A program made the position numbers and the translations under genes. This document shows positions 9,609 to 22,542 of a DNA stretch of 64,000 nt, piece after piece. Each line of letters starts with the position of its first letter. The stretch's first letter is position 1. The DNA lies in assembly GCA_033439265.1 (NCBI GenBank), contig JAVTVX010000031.1, positions 8,045,501 to 8,109,500 on the forward strand, in the 5' to 3' direction. The stretch is from Dillenia suffruticosa (Eukaryota > Streptophyta > Magnoliopsida > Dilleniales > Dilleniaceae). The notes under the pieces were generated by a model. The model saw only the letters and a program-made list of their open reading frames with translations, ran no database searches and had not been told where the DNA came from.

Positions 9609-10541
9609 ATGGAAAGACCTATAAAATACCTGTTGGAAGTGGTCCGCGAAGGAAATTCCTATACTTAAGTAAGAAAAAGTAACAATAAAAAAGAGAGAAT
9701 AGACTGAGAAGAGTTTTAATTTTTGTCTTGTATTGCTTTTGTGTAATGTGTGTATCGAATGTCCCCTTTGTGAATTGCCTTCGTTCAGTATATATAGCAT
9801 ATATGTGCATGGCAAATCTCTTACTTAGGAGTGTAAAAACTCTGATTATCTTATGGAGAATTCGTTAGAAATCTTCCAAGATTATAGAGAATAATTATCA
9901 CATGGAGATTGTTAAAGATTCTTCCAAGATTATACAGACTGTAATTGAATATTGTTAGGAGATTTAAGATCTTATGGGATTAAGGGAAGTTCCAGTTGTC
10001 ATGAAGATTTTCTTCCTTATCGGGCGAGATTGCTTCCGGGATTGAGGGAAGTTCATATGCCATGTAATCATGATCTTGATTTGTTTGGCAGGGATGTTGC
10101 TCCATAGTTGCTCGGTGGTAGATTACTTGGTGGTAGCTGAGAGATTTAACCGAAAGAATTCGATTGAGTAGTGGGCGAGCACCTACTCGGTTGTCTCGGG
10201 TGCTAAGCTAGTGGTTTATGGGCTTTATAGTTATGATCCACTAGACTTGGTAATCTCTAGGATTTATGGTAATGGGTTGTTGGACCCTATACTATGTTAT
10301 TTCGAAGAAATGACATTAGGAGTAGAGTTTAATGTGGTATGAATTGGAAATTGGAGAAGGCACATAAGTAAAGCAATAAATGCGAAATGTGATGCTTCAA
10401 TTTTCGTGAATCATGTTCAATATGCTTTCTATTGTTTGTGATTGATTATCAATAGTGTGGTACTTGATATAGTTTCGTTAGTTTGTTTGTTGAGAGATAA
10501 TTTGGCGATTTAGGATTTGTAAAATTTGTGAAAAAGTAGAG
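9609..10541. other. Non-coding, possibly decayed LTR sequence
   Basis: No conserved coding sequence. On the - strand a TATATATAG box (9788-9796) is followed by pyrimidine-rich leader-like sequence, which suggests an old LTR, but I find no matching TG...CA ends, primer-binding site or second copy. The overlapping short frames on the - strand at 9600-9815 show nothing recognisable. Confidence 0.35.
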
Positions 10542-11540
10542 ATGGTGAAAGTTTCTGAATCACAAACTCACTATGATATCAGTGAGATTAAGAGCATAAT
10601 GACAGGGAAGGAATTGCAAGAGATGGTGAATGAGATGGGGTTGGGTGGTGATTACTAGTTGTTATCACCGACGGAGGAAGAAAGGGTTAGAGGGGTGTAT
10701 CCCCATATATAGGGAGTATGTGAGGTACGGGTTTCGAGTACCTCATTTAGGTCCTTTAGCTGGGGTTTTGAAAGGTTAGAATATATTTATGACCTTGTTG
10801 ATTCTCAATGCTTGGCGCTTGGTGGTGGTAGTAGTTAGCTTGCTAAACTACCGTCTCTTAAATTTTGATTTTAAAATTTTGTCATTAATGTTTCTTTGAG
10901 AAGGTGTGTTTTTGGTGTCCTACAGAGGGCTAGTTTTGCCTTTGAACAAGGCTAGAGTTTAGGTGGATTTTCTTTTATAAAGAAAGTATTGACAAGACGA
11001 GGATGAAGAAGCTTTTTTTTTTGTAAAGTTTGAAAATAAAGAGTTGATGTTGGTGTTGTCGGAGGCTGGGGTATAGCCTTTTGTGGGGTTGAGGCCTTCA
11101 ACGTATTCTCGGTTTTCTAGTTTTGTGCATTTCATTGGGAATTTTTGTTTTTTGAGAAACATGGCCATCTGTGTGGCTTACATGATGAAATGCTGAAACC
11201 AACGGGTTTGTTATGGGTGAGAAGGTGAAATCGAGAGGAACCTTTTTGGTAAAAAAGATAGCAGTGACGTTCGGTGACGTTATTGCTTTTGTTGAGGGGA
11301 ATGATTTTATATGAATAACTATAGACAGGTTAATGAGGTCCAAATCCAAGAGGAGTACCGAGAGGGGGAGAGTATATTAGAATGAGGTGTTCCATTAGTA
11401 GACGCTCTCCATACTTTTATTCTGAGGAGGAAGAGAAGGAAAACGCAAACATCGAATCCAAGTAGGGAGGAAGTGGAGGAGGACAATGAAGAAGGAGAGG
11501 GCAAGGTTGAAAGGGCCCTTCCTCAAACACCAAGTTGGCC
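10542..11540 (+). pseudogene. Gypsy-type transposon N-terminal protein remnant
   Basis: A frame from ATG at 10542 (MVKVSESQTHYDISEIKS, GKELQEMVNEMGLGGDY, stop) resembles the leader region of plant gypsy-type transposon proteins, which carry a helper motif like L-x-x-L-V-x-E-Y. Frame-shifted matches follow (VRYGFRVPHLGPLAGVLK, then ILNAWR-like) that fit the family's usual F-R-x-G-x-R-x-P-L block. Later pieces to about 11540 are rich in E and S, as in the coiled spacer of such proteins, but are unalignable by eye. Every frame is broken. The assignment is tentative. Confidence 0.35.
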
Positions 11541-11662
11541 CTCGATGAGGGTATTGAGAAGGAGGGTACCGAGAGTCAGGCTCTAAGTGAACGTGAATGT
11601 TTGTCTCCTAAGCATGTAAGGGACCATCAAATTCTTGAGGAGGGAGGGGAGACATCGGTACC

Positions 11663-12985
11663 TGATAACGATATTTTTATACACTTGAATTTATTTTATT
11701 TCAGACTTTATTTATGACTTTTAGAACTATTTTTAGGTTTTATTTCATGATTTTACATTGATTATTTTTGTGGGTTTTATTTTAGTATTACTGGGCTTAT
11801 TTAAATATATTAGAATGCACATACAGTTATTAGTATTTTGGGTATAACTTTCTATTTCGATATCCGATTGACCTGATTCTTGTTGGGTTGGAAAGAAGAC
11901 TTCAAGATCTACAAATCTTACGAAGACCTCAGAGGTTGGGTCAGACTAGAAGATATCTGAAATTTGAGTCAAATTTACTATAGTGCTAAAAATTAAGGCC
12001 CAAGAGTTCTAAAAGCCCAAGTCCAAGTGAAATATCAAGCTGTCATGAAGATCCATGAATTTTTATTCATTTAGGACTCTTAGGAATTAGATTATAAGAA
12101 AGAGACATCCTTTACACGTGAAAAAAGGAGGAAAAACCCTAGCAGCCACCTCCTTGGTCTTCTTGGATGAGATTTTTCAATCTTTATTGGGGTTGAAGGG
12201 GTTATAATGTTTTCTTCATTTTTCTTGTATTTCTTTATCGTGTCTACTTAGATTTCTTTTTCCTAGGACTCAATGAATTCTTTTCTTTGATTAATAACAT
12301 GGTTTGATTTATTTCTTTCCCTTAAATTTTTATTGGTATGTTTTTTTTTATTAGATTTCATTGTTGAACTTAATGCTTCATTCGTAAAGAACCCTACGAT
12401 TTGATAATTTGCGATTACATGCATGAGATCGAGAGAGATTGCATGAAATCTGACCAATACAATAAAATCCATATAGCGTTATAAGATCGATGGATGATTA
12501 ACTCTGTGTGTGAGGATTTTAGGGGAAACCCTAAATAACAAATATTCCATAGATCTTAATGCAGTTCGGTCTAATCAAGATTACATAACCATTAGGTTTT
12601 GATTAGTTGAATTAGGGTTTTATTGCATGACCATTGGGTGAATCTAATTTAAAAAAATTTGCCATCATCAAGAATAAGTCTTTAGTTAATAAACTTTAAG
12701 GGATTTGAAAGAATTCAACTATGTGAAAAAATTGAAAACAGATGAAATCGATGTTCTAGGGTTTTATAAAACTAGGGTTTTTGTCTATCAATATTTCTAT
12801 TTTTAATATTTTCGTAGTTTTAATATTTTTACTATTTTGATTCGTTGTGTCTAATTTAGATAGGGTTTTTTTTATGATTGATAGTACATAATATTCTCGT
12901 GGGATCGATACTTATTCTGCATTATATACAACACTCAACTAGGGTATATTTGCTCGAAATCGTGATATACATAAGTCGCGTAACA
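11663..12985 (+). repeat. Athila 5' LTR
   Basis: Runs from TGATAACGATATTTTTATAC to GTCGCGTAACA. Support comes from the same boundaries in the inverted copy at 37118-38413 (reverse complement starting TGATAGCGATATTTTTATAC and ending CGCGTAACA) and from the PBS six bases downstream. Non-coding; the short frames inside it are not genes. Confidence 0.82.
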
Positions 12986-12991
12986 AGTTTT

Positions 12992-13007
12992 TGGCGCCGT
13001 TGCCGGG
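12992..13007 (+). other. Athila primer-binding site
   Basis: TGGCGCCGTTGCCGGG, six bases after the LTR end. This is the standard Athila primer site, complementary to the 3' end of tRNA-Asp, and marks where minus-strand DNA synthesis would begin. Confidence 0.85.
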
Positions 13008-13481
13008 AATATTTAAGTATATCAATAAAAATCATATTGTTTGAGATTAGACATTATTTTTTTTATTTTTTGTTTTTTTCTTACTCTTGGTAAATAGGGT
13101 ATATAGATTTTATGGTTTTTCATATATTTCTTACTCCTTCCATATAGAATCAATTTTTTTTTTCGGTTGTCTGAAAATGGATTAAGGAAATTGGTCAAAC
13201 AACCACTTTTTTTTTTAAGGATTTCGGCCAGCTGAACAAAAACTGTAGCTATAGCTATAGGCACCGACCTATTTTCATCAAATTCCATCATTTTCGTTGA
13301 CATTTTTTTTTTGATTTTTCGTGAATTTTTAGAATTTTCCGATTGTCTTCTTGGGTATCTTTTTGCATTATTTTGCTGTGTTTTTGTAATTTCTACATTT
13401 ATATAGGCATTATAGATTTTCTTGAGTGGTTCTTGCAATTGCTTTTGAAGAATTTTGTGTTTATTTTTTGGTTTCTTACAG

Positions 13482-14640
13482 TGCATGCTGCGATTTAAGA
13501 GCCTTGACCTAGTTGATTTTGATTTTGAGATTGAAAAAACATTACGAATCATTCATAGACAAGTCAAGGAAATTAAGAAGGAAGAAACAATGGCCTATGA
13601 GAACAGAATAATAGGGGAGTACTCGATACCCAGACTTCAGGACATTCAGACTAGCATCGTATAGCCAACTGTGGAGGGAAACAATTTCAAGCTCAAGCTA
13701 ATTCTGATCAGGATGGTACAAGCAGATCAATTTGGTTGTGAAGCATTCAAAGATCCAAATAGCCACTTGGAAAATTTTCTAGAGATTAGTGACACCATCA
13801 AGCTAAATGGAGTCAGCACAGGTGTCGTCAAGTTAAGGTTATTCCCTTTCTCTCTTAAGGGAAAGGCAAAGTTATGGCTGGACTCATTCGCTACTAATCA
13901 TTTTATGAGTTGGGAGATTCTTTCTCAGACATTTTTAGCTAAATATTTTTCACCTGGTAAGACAACTAAACTACGTAATAACATTACTAACTTTAGGCAA
14001 TCTGAGGGTGAGTTTCTATATAATTCTTGTGAACGGTTTAAGGATTTGATTAGAAGGTGGTCACATCATGGTATTCATGACTGGTTGATTTTACAAACAT
14101 TTTATGGGGGTCTTTTAAATCCTATGAAAATTACCATTGATGTTGCGGCTGGGGTTGCATTCATGAGTAATTTATATGATGATGAGGCATTTGCATTACT
14201 AGATGATATGGCATCTAATCAATCCAACTGGTCTAGTGAGCATGAAAGTCCTAGGCAGAGGGTTTGTGTACATGAGGTTGATACTTTTAACATGCTTAAT
14301 GCCAAGATGGAGTCTATATTGCATGCTTTGAAAACTAATCAAACAAATGTTGTGGTAGTCAAGTTTCATGTTGTGATTCGTGTGGTGATTCTACTCATGT
14401 GTCTTCTGAGTGTCCACAAGTGCAACAAGCGAACTATGTGTCTAACTTTGGTAGACCTCATAACAATCCATACTCCAACACATACAATCCCGGGTGGAGG
14501 AACCATCCAAACCTTTCATGGAGTCAAGGGGCACCACTATGACCAAACAATCCACAGAATTTTATTTTCGGAAATCAACAAACAAGGGAGAGCAAAGTAT
14601 CATGGGAGATAGCGATTGAGCGTCTGGCAACTGCAACAAA
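13482..14640 (+). pseudogene. gag: Athila gag (capsid and zinc knuckle), broken
   Basis: Capsid-like polyprotein region. The longest open stretch is 13671-14612, preceded by LDLVDFDFEIEKTLR and ENRIIGEYSIPRLQDIQTS (to 13661, stopped by TAG). Recognisable Retrotrans_gag blocks: VKLRLFPFSLKGKAKLWLDS, FLAKYFSPGKTTKLRNNI, CERFKDLIRRWSHHGIHDW, LLDDMASNQSNW, and HEVDTFNMLNAK. Near 14355 the frame shifts: the zinc knuckle (CDSCGDSTHVSSEC, a C-x2-C-x4-H-x4-C) is intact in another frame at about 14370-14415, followed by the N/Y/P-rich NPYSNTYNPGWRNHP tail. Similar gag copies occur inverted at 35525-36651 and 38582-39519. Confidence 0.88.
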
Positions 14641-15951
14641 TGGGTTTGAAAAACTTGAGAATAAGATTGATCAATTAACTAACGCATTTCATTCCCGTGC
14701 GCACGGTAGACTATCGAGTGATATGGAAAAGAATCCCAGAGAGCAAGCAAAGGCAGTTACATTGAGGAGTGGGAAGCAATTGCAGGAGAAACCGATTCAG
14801 TCAAAGGAAGAGAATAAACAAGAGGCCGAGAACAAGTAGCCTACTGAAGAGAAGACCAAGATTTTTGAAACAAAACAGGGAAGTTCCTTACCTTTGAGAG
14901 AGTATAGACCTCGTGTTCCTTTTCTTGGTCGTTTGTTGAGTGATAATGCAGAAAAACAATTTGAGAAATTTCTTGAAATTTTTAAGAGATTGCATACTAA
15001 TATTCCTCTTTTGGATGCTATCAGGCAGATGTCGAGCTATGCGAAGTTTTTGAAGGATGTGATCACAAACAAGAGGAAGCTAGATGAGGTTTCAACAGTC
15101 AAGCTTACGGAGGAGTGTTCAACAATTCAATAAAGGAAGCTACCGTTGAAACTTAAAGATTCAAGGAGTTTTTCCATCCTTTGCACTATTGGCTCTTCTG
15201 ATTTTTCTGATGTTCTTTGTGATTTGGGTGTCGGTGTCAATCTCATGCTTACTTTGTGTTTTTAAAATTAGGATTAACGGATTATCGACCTATCAATATT
15301 TCCTTGTAATTAGCTGATAGGAGTGTCAAGTATTCCAGAGCCATTGTTGAGAATATTTTGGTTAAGGTCGATAAATTCATCTTTCCTGTTGATTTTGTTA
15401 TTTTGGACATGGATAATGATGAGGGCATTTCTTTGATTTTGGGTAGACCATTTTTGAACACTACACGTGCATTGATTGATGTTTCTTATGGAAAAATGAC
15501 TTTAAGATTGAATGATAAGAAAATTGAGTTTGATGTTTTTAATTCCGTGAGAAATTTTGATAGACAAGAAGTTTTCAAAGTTGATTGCATTGAGAGGATT
15601 GTCGAACATGATTTGAATGTCTTTTATTCTGTCGATCCTCTTGAAAATTGCATTTCTAGTTCATTGCATGTGAAGCATGATTTTCTGGATGTTGATCATG
15701 CTGATGTTTGTGTTGCTTTAGATGTGATAGATGAGATTCATACTGTTTCTGTACACATAGAGAACTTGCATGTGGTTTTGAATGTTGAGGAGAAAAATGA
15801 TAGTTCACAACAAGTTTATTCCACGTCTGAGTTTAAACCATTGCCATTTCATTTGAAGTATGTGTTCTTGGATAGTTCCTCTATATTTCTAGTTATTATT
15901 TCTTCATCTTTGACAGGTTTTGAGGAGGAGAGATTGTTGCAAGTTTTGTAA
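14620..15951 (+). pseudogene. Athila spacer and aspartic protease region, broken
   Basis: Continues gag with LATATNGFEKLENKIDQL and LRSGKQLQEKP, then (14894-15133) PRVPFLGRLLSDNAEKQFEK and YAKFLKDVITNKRKLDEV, the standard gag-protease linker of this lineage. The protease follows after stops: IGSSDFSDVLCDLGVGVN near 15188-15241 (the active D lies in D-L-G, where Athila has DLGAS), and 15358-15951 with VKVDKFIFPVDFVILDM, ISLILGRPFLNTTRALIDV, MTLRLNDKKIEFDVF. ILGRPFL is the second conserved protease block. The rest of the 15358-15951 frame is lineage-specific linker before RT. Confidence 0.82.
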
Positions 15952-16061
15952 CAACACAAAAAGGCTATAGGTTGGACCATTGTTGATATCCGTGGTATAG
16001 ATCTCTCGATTTGCATGCACAAGATCCTATTGGAGGATGCGTTCAAGGCCACGACTTAACC

Positions 16062-17523
16062 ACAAGGGAGACTCAATGAACATCTTAAAGAGGTAGTAAA
16101 GAAAGAGATCATTAAATGGCTCGATACAGGTATTATCTTTCCTATCTCTGATTCTGTTTGGGTGAGTCCTTTTGCAAGTTGTTCCTAAGAAGGATGGAAT
16201 TACTGTGGTTGAGAATGATAGGAATAAGTTGATCCCTACACGTGTTATCACAGGTTGGAGGGTGTGTGTTGATTATAGGAGATTGAATGATGCCACTAGA
16301 AAAGATCATTTCTCTTTCCCTTTCTTGATCAACTTGTTGAAAAATTGGCTGGCCATGCATTTTTATTGCTTTTTGGATGGTTTTTTTGGTTATTTGCAAA
16401 CTGCCATTGATCTTACTGACCAAGAGAAAACCACATTTACATGTCCATATGGTATCTTTGCATTTAGACACATGTCTTTTGATCTTTGTAATGCCCTAGC
16501 TACGTTTCAAAAATGTATGATGTCTATTTTTATTGATTTCATTGATGATTTTATGGAGATTTTTATGGATGACTTCTCTGTGTTTGGTTTCTCTTTTGAT
16601 GATTGCTTGAAAAATTTGAAACAAGTTTTAATGAGGTGTGAGGAAACTAATTTGGTGCTAAATTGAGAAAAGTGTCATTTCATGGTGAAAGAAGGAATGG
16701 TTTTGGGTCATAAGATGTCTTATAAGAGAATGGAGGTTGATAGGGCAAAAGTTGAGTTGATTGAGAACCTTCCTCCATCTAAGTCGTTAAAAGATGTTAA
16801 AAGATTTTTAAGACATACTGGTTTTTATCAAAGATTTATCAAGGATTTTTCCAAGATCGTTAAACCTCTAACCAATTTTTTGGTGAAAGATGCCCCTTTT
16901 GTGTTTGATGATTCTTGTTTGAATGCCTTTCATTGCTTGAAATCGAAATGTAATAAGTTTTGATTCCGTAATGGATTGAGTCTCCCATAGTGCAGCTACC
17001 TAGATGGGATTTTCTTTTTGATATTTATTGTGATGCAAGTGATGATACTGTAGGTGCAGTTTTAGGGCAAACGGTAGAAAGGAAATTTCATGTCACATAT
17101 TATGCGAGTAGGACTATGAATGAGGCTCAGAAAGTGTACACCACTACTGAAAAAGAACTACTTGCTGTCATCTTTACACTTGAGAAATTCCAATCTTACT
17201 TGTTGTTGTCCAAAATTATTATTTATACTGATCATTCTGTACTTAGGTACTTGATTTCGAAGAAAGATGCAAAGTCTAGGTTGTTGCATTGGATTCTTTT
17301 GTTGTAGGAATTTAATATCAAGATTGTGGATAGGAAAGGAGTTGATAATCCTGTAGCTAATCATTTATCTAGATTGGAGGGAGAATTCATTGAGACAATG
17401 ATTAATCATCCTTTGAATGATTATTTTCCTGATGCGAATTTATCTTCTTCACTCGAATTGATGAACCTTGGTATGCTGACTTTGTCAATTATCTTCATTG
17501 GAAGGTTCTACCAGAGAGAATAA
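16062..17523 (+). pseudogene. pol: Athila reverse transcriptase and RNase H, broken
   Basis: RT copies RNA to DNA in the virus-like particle; RNase H removes the RNA strand. Seen: KEVVKKEIIKWLDTGIIFP, then QVVPKKDGITVVEN and ITGWRVCVDYRRLNDATRKD, CFLDGFFGY (first catalytic D), TFTCPYGIFAFRHM, and IFMDDFSVFG with the catalytic DD at about 16562-16573. TGA interrupts VLN-EKCHF near 16664, where the family has W. The thumb and connection follow: LRHTGFYQRFIKDFSKIVKP. RNase H at 16990-17523 reads [57 protein letters not shown], then TAG where the family has Q (LLQEF). Several stops; inactive. Confidence 0.9.
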
Positions 17524-17537
17524 AGGGACACTAGAGA

Positions 17538-20500
17538 AAGAAGTTCTTTTTTGATTTACGCCATTATCTTTGGGATGAGCCATACTTGTACAAGGTTTGT
17601 GGCGATGGAATCAATAGGAGATGTGTTCTCAAACAAGAGACACATAGTATCTTTAGTTTTTGTCATGATAAGGAGGTTGGTGGTCATCATGGTCCCTCTC
17701 GTACAGTAGCTAAGGTACTTCAATCTCGATTTTATTGGCCTACTTTGTTTAGGGATGCTCAGTCATATGTCCGTGCATGTGATCAATGCTAGAGAACTGG
17801 AAATATTTCTAATCGTCATGAGATGCTCTTAAATAATATTTTGATTGTCGATATTTTTTATGTTTGGGGTATAGATTTCATGGGCCTTTTCCAAAATCTT
17901 TTAATCATGAATTCATTCTTGTCGTTGTTGATTGTGTGAGTAAATGGGTAGAGGTAGTTGCAAGTATGAAAAATGACTCAAAAACGGTGTGTAAGTTTTT
18001 AAAGAAGAATATCTTTTCCTGTTTTGGTGTTCCTCGAGCTATAATTAGTGATGGAGGTTCTCATTTTTATAAAGATTTTGAAAAACTCTTAGCTAAATAT
18101 AGTGTCATTCATAAAATTGCTACCCTTACTATCCCCAAACTAGTGGACAAGTTGAGGTTTCAAATCGTGAATTGAAGAGCATTTTAGAAAAAATTGAGTC
18201 TTTCTCATAGGGATTGGTCTATTAAGTTAGATGATGCACTTTGTGTCACACCAGGGTCGAGCACGAGACCACTGCCGTAATATCTCGACATACTGGCAGA
18301 ATCTCCCTACATACCGGTACACCGCAAGGTTAACATCTTCACTTGTTCAAAAACCTGTTTAAAACCTGTGTATCCTCACAATAAATTTCCCAAGTAATTG
18401 AAATTTAAAAGGTAATCCTGTCTCAACTCACACATATACAATGCATTTGAAAGTTTCAATTTACATTTTTACAAGTATAATTTACAGCCATCCCAATACA
18501 AATATACAATGGTCATTCTATGACCTTAAAAACATCATTATTGAATATCACCACGGAAGAGCAGCTGGAATCCATACCCAAAGTCCAGGCGTCTCCGAAA
18601 GTAAACCAAATGTCAAGCATCACATGACACGTCTCCCTGCCAAGTCTAATTGAAATCAAGGGAAAGTGAGGGGTGAGTATTATGGGGAATGCTCGTGAGT
18701 GAGGGGGATCGACATTATGTTTTCAATAATATGTGTAAAAATGAAGTGTCAAAATTTAATTTAAAATATGATATTATTTCAATTAAATCATGACATAGTC
18801 ATATATCCCACAACATAAGTAAAACATGTTCATCCATTAATAAAAGTCAAGAATCATTCAGAGCTTGCCATAAATATTCCCAACAAAGGTCTACTACGAC
18901 CTATGATGGGTGCATTAGGGGTTTTTTAATATGCAAGTATAAAACAATAGCTCTCCTCCCCAATGTTGGCTAGGGTCTCACCACGAGCCCATGTCAAATC
19001 GAACACATATCATGAACCATGCATAGAACCCCGTCCGGAGCTAGACAGTGGCATCACACATGTCCTCCCCGATCTGGTTCATCCGGCCGCGACTATACAT
19101 ATGATGTTTGCGGATACTTCCTGCAGAAGCGTATCCGGGCAACATTGGTGTCTCTACAAACGCCCTTCATAGTTATGGAATCATCAATGTCATCATCAGA
19201 ATATCACAAGGGTATAATCCAATGGTAAGGATCATAATCATATCAATAAAAATGTGCCAATATTCAATATTTCATAAATTATATCAATTATCAAAATGTG
19301 GCACAATATCATTTCAATATAAATCATGGATGCGTAATATTCAAATCATCATTTGGACACTCCAATAGTCACAAAAACAACATTTGTAAAATATGCTTCA
19401 AAACTTATAGTTACGTACGTATCATAAATCATGTCATTCGAAAACAACTTAAAATCATGAAATTTTGTTCAATCAAGAACATTTAATCAAAATCCCACTC
19501 ACATTTACGGGAGCAATCACTCCCTACAATGCACAACAAGTGTCGAAAATGTGTTCCCCCGATATATCTCCAAGAGTATCACTACAAGAACAATACAATA
19601 TACATATAAATGCTTTTCATAACATTAAAATTCATTATGCTAAATTGCATTGAAACCCTTTACTTAAGACCAAGGTTTAGGGCATTCTAGGGAGGTCTCT
19701 AAAGGACACACAAGCTGTCCCCTTTTTCATCCCAAACCTTTACTTCAAATGTTCATCCCCAAGCATACATGTCTCCCATTCCAACCTTTGCATACACAAA
19801 ATAGTCCGCATGTAAACATATTTATTCTTTTTTTTTTATCCAAACCACTTACCAAGTTATCACAACTTATTATGTTATTTACTATACCTATGCTAACTAT
19901 ATAGTAACAATTCTTAATAATTTTAGCCTAAATCTACTTCAATTACACAAAGACATAAGGATTTATTTTAAGAACTCTCGACTGCAACATTTCAATTCTG
20001 CATAGTCTTGGAAAACATGCTGTAACTTTCACCACACTTATCCAAATCATGAGATTTTTATCTCAAATTAAAGATAAAACATAGATCTACAATTTTTATA
20101 ACTGGAGCATAGCCTAATTTGGCATTGAAGACAGCTCAAAACTATAGTGAATCCACGGACAGAAACGGGGCAAAACAGAGTATGATCCTGCAGCACTCCT
20201 CACTTTGCAAAATCATTAAACTTTCGATTCTCATCAGAATTTAGTGAACCATATGTCGTTTTAAAGCTCTTGAAGTCTAGTTTTACCAGAAATTTACCTA
20301 GTTTAATTTGAAGTAGTGTAGGTAAAGTTATGATTTAAAGAGTAAAACAAGGTCATATGTCCAGAATTCCAAAAATCAAAATTTTTTTTCCATCCTCATT
20401 CCTCCTATTCTTTGCCAAAGATAAATAACTTTCAGCACATCTTCAATTCTCATTTCAACCAACACACACACACACACACATATTTTCCTAAACATTGCAT

Positions 20501-21530
20501 TAAAATTCAGCACACAACATCACATAGAATGCATTCCATTTTCTGCCAAACACCAATCTCATTTTTCTGCATACATTTCCTTGTGTTCTACCAAGATTCT
20601 AAGTTACAAAATCAAGCTAAAAACACCACATTAAATCAGTCATGAATGTCCTAAAAAATTCGAGCAAGTTCAGAATTTTTATTTACCTCAAATGTTGATG
20701 TTCCAATCCCAAATCAAGATCCCCTCACAAGATCAATCATTCCTTCAATTTCCTAGCTCTAAGCCATACAAGATTTACTATGTTAGCTTTCTCCTTTTGA
20801 CCCCAAATTAACATATGTTATACTAGGGTAGATGAAGAGTCTCTTACCTCAAAATGACCAGCTGAACTTGAAGAAAAACAGGATTTCTCCTTTCTTGAAG
20901 CTCTCGGTTGTCCCTTGGATTCCACCAAGCAAAACTCCTTTTGCCTTGATTTTTGGATATGTTATAATTGGACTAGTGAGTAAAGGATTTATGTAAAAAC
21001 ATTTAGGTAGTGTAGTAGAAAAAATTTGGGATTCCTCACCTTGAACTCAAGGCTTAGAGAAGAAAAATGAGAGCTTGCTTCTTTGGACTTGAACACTCCC
21101 ACACTCCCACGGTTTTGCAACGAAAAAAAAAATTGCCAATGTGTTTGGTTTTATTTGTTTTGCCCATCCAATCCTAGCCATCTAAGAAATTTCAAGAATC
21201 AACTCTAGCCATTAGATTATTTTGTCATAATATGCTTTCTCTCTCTTCCCCCAAGAATACTCATTCTCTCTCCCACGTTGGCTCTCTCATTTTCATACAC
21301 AAACCTCACTTTCTCCCACTACATGCACACTCTTCATTAATTGCATATTCCCCCAACTACCATGATCAAAGGTCCACAAATTAGATTTCATTTCTTGGGC
21401 AAATCCTCACCATTGATGTGTTTTCAAGAAGGCTTACTCTTTTACCCAATGGATAATGTTTTGTCTCCCACTAATTAGATCCAAAGGTTTATATTCATTT
21501 ATCTCTCTTCAATTAAATCTTCACCATTGG

Positions 21531-21565
<35 letters not shown>

Positions 21566-22542
21566 AAAAGTAAATAAAATAATACATAAAAGAAAAATCT
21601 CTTCTCTTTTCACCCAAAATCATCCATTTCACTTTCTCCCTTTCTACACTCTTTTGTTTAGTCTTTATTTAGGTAAATACATTTATTTAAATTACTTCTA
21701 AATTTTATAAAGTGCAAGTAAGTCATTGACTTATAAAAATTATAAATTGATCCCGAAAATTTTTAAAATTTTAAGTTAGACCCAAAACCTTATTTTAGGC
21801 CTAACTTAATTTACTTCACATCAAAACGTGATCGTTTAGCCATGCCGGGGCTCATTTATGTCCGATGAGGGTTTTTAGGGCGATTATCCGAAAATCCCCG
21901 ATTTGGTTCTACAAAGCACGATTCACTCATATTTGAGGTGTCTATACACTCTAGAGTCATTTTCATTATGTTTGGATCCTTTGTGGTTATTTTGAAAATT
22001 TTTAATTTTCGGCAATTTTATCGATTCTGGAAACAGTTTTTTTAAACGAAAAAATTTTTGAGTGAAATTTTGATATGGAAACATGAGAATTATTATATAT
22101 ATCATGAATAAGAATACAAATACAAGAGCACCGATGTGTCGGTGTTACACTTTGGGTATATAGGACTGCATATAAATCTCCGATTGGTATGTCACCATAT
22201 CATTTGGTTCATGAAAAAGCATGTCATCTTCCTGTTGAATTAGAACATAAAACATGTTGGGCAATGAAGTTTCTTAGCTTTGATTTATCTCTTGCAGGTA
22301 AAGAAAGGAAGATGCGGTTGAACGAGTTAGAGGAATGGTGGAATGAGGCTTATGAGAGTGCAAGAATCTACAAGGAGAGAACAAAGGCATGGAATGACGT
22401 TAGGATTAACAAGCGAGAGTTTGGGATTGGTGCCAAGGTTTTATTATATAACTTTCGTTTGAGACTTTTTCCAGGGAAATTTAAATCGAGATGGAGTGGA
22501 TTTTTCATTGTGACACAAGTTTTCCCATATGTAGCGGTATAG
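17538..22542 (+). pseudogene. Athila integrase, split by a solo LTR
   Basis: Integrase inserts the cDNA into the host genome. The zinc-binding HHCC head spans 17586-17792: SFCHDKEVGGHHGPSRTVAK and RDAQSYVRACDQC, then TAG in place of the Q of CQRTG. The catalytic core runs from GIDFMGPF-like sequence near 17864: LVVVDCVSKWVEVVA (first D), FGVPRAIISDGGSHF (second D), then the degraded HPQTSGQVE motif. It breaks at 18243 in ALCVT/ALW, where the 3.9-kb solo LTR lies, and resumes at 22150 with [56 protein letters not shown] and the C-terminal [16 protein letters not shown]. Other stops are present, so it was already decaying or has decayed since. Confidence 0.88.
18244..22149 (-). mobile_element. 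Solo LTR of a chromovirus-like gypsy element, 3.9 kb
   Basis: Begins TGTCACACCAGGGTCGAGCA and ends CGATGTGTCGGTGTTACA, with 5-bp target duplications CTTTG at 18239-18243 and 22150-22154. The reverse complement begins TGTAACACCGACACATCGG, like the start of the chromovirus 3' LTR at 30296 (TGTAACACTGACATTTCGG), so it lies in - orientation. No gag or pol is present inside, so it is the product of LTR-LTR recombination. It carries a (CA)n run near 20463-20481 and a (TA)n run near 21535-21561. Open frames inside have no recognisable domain. Confidence 0.85.
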
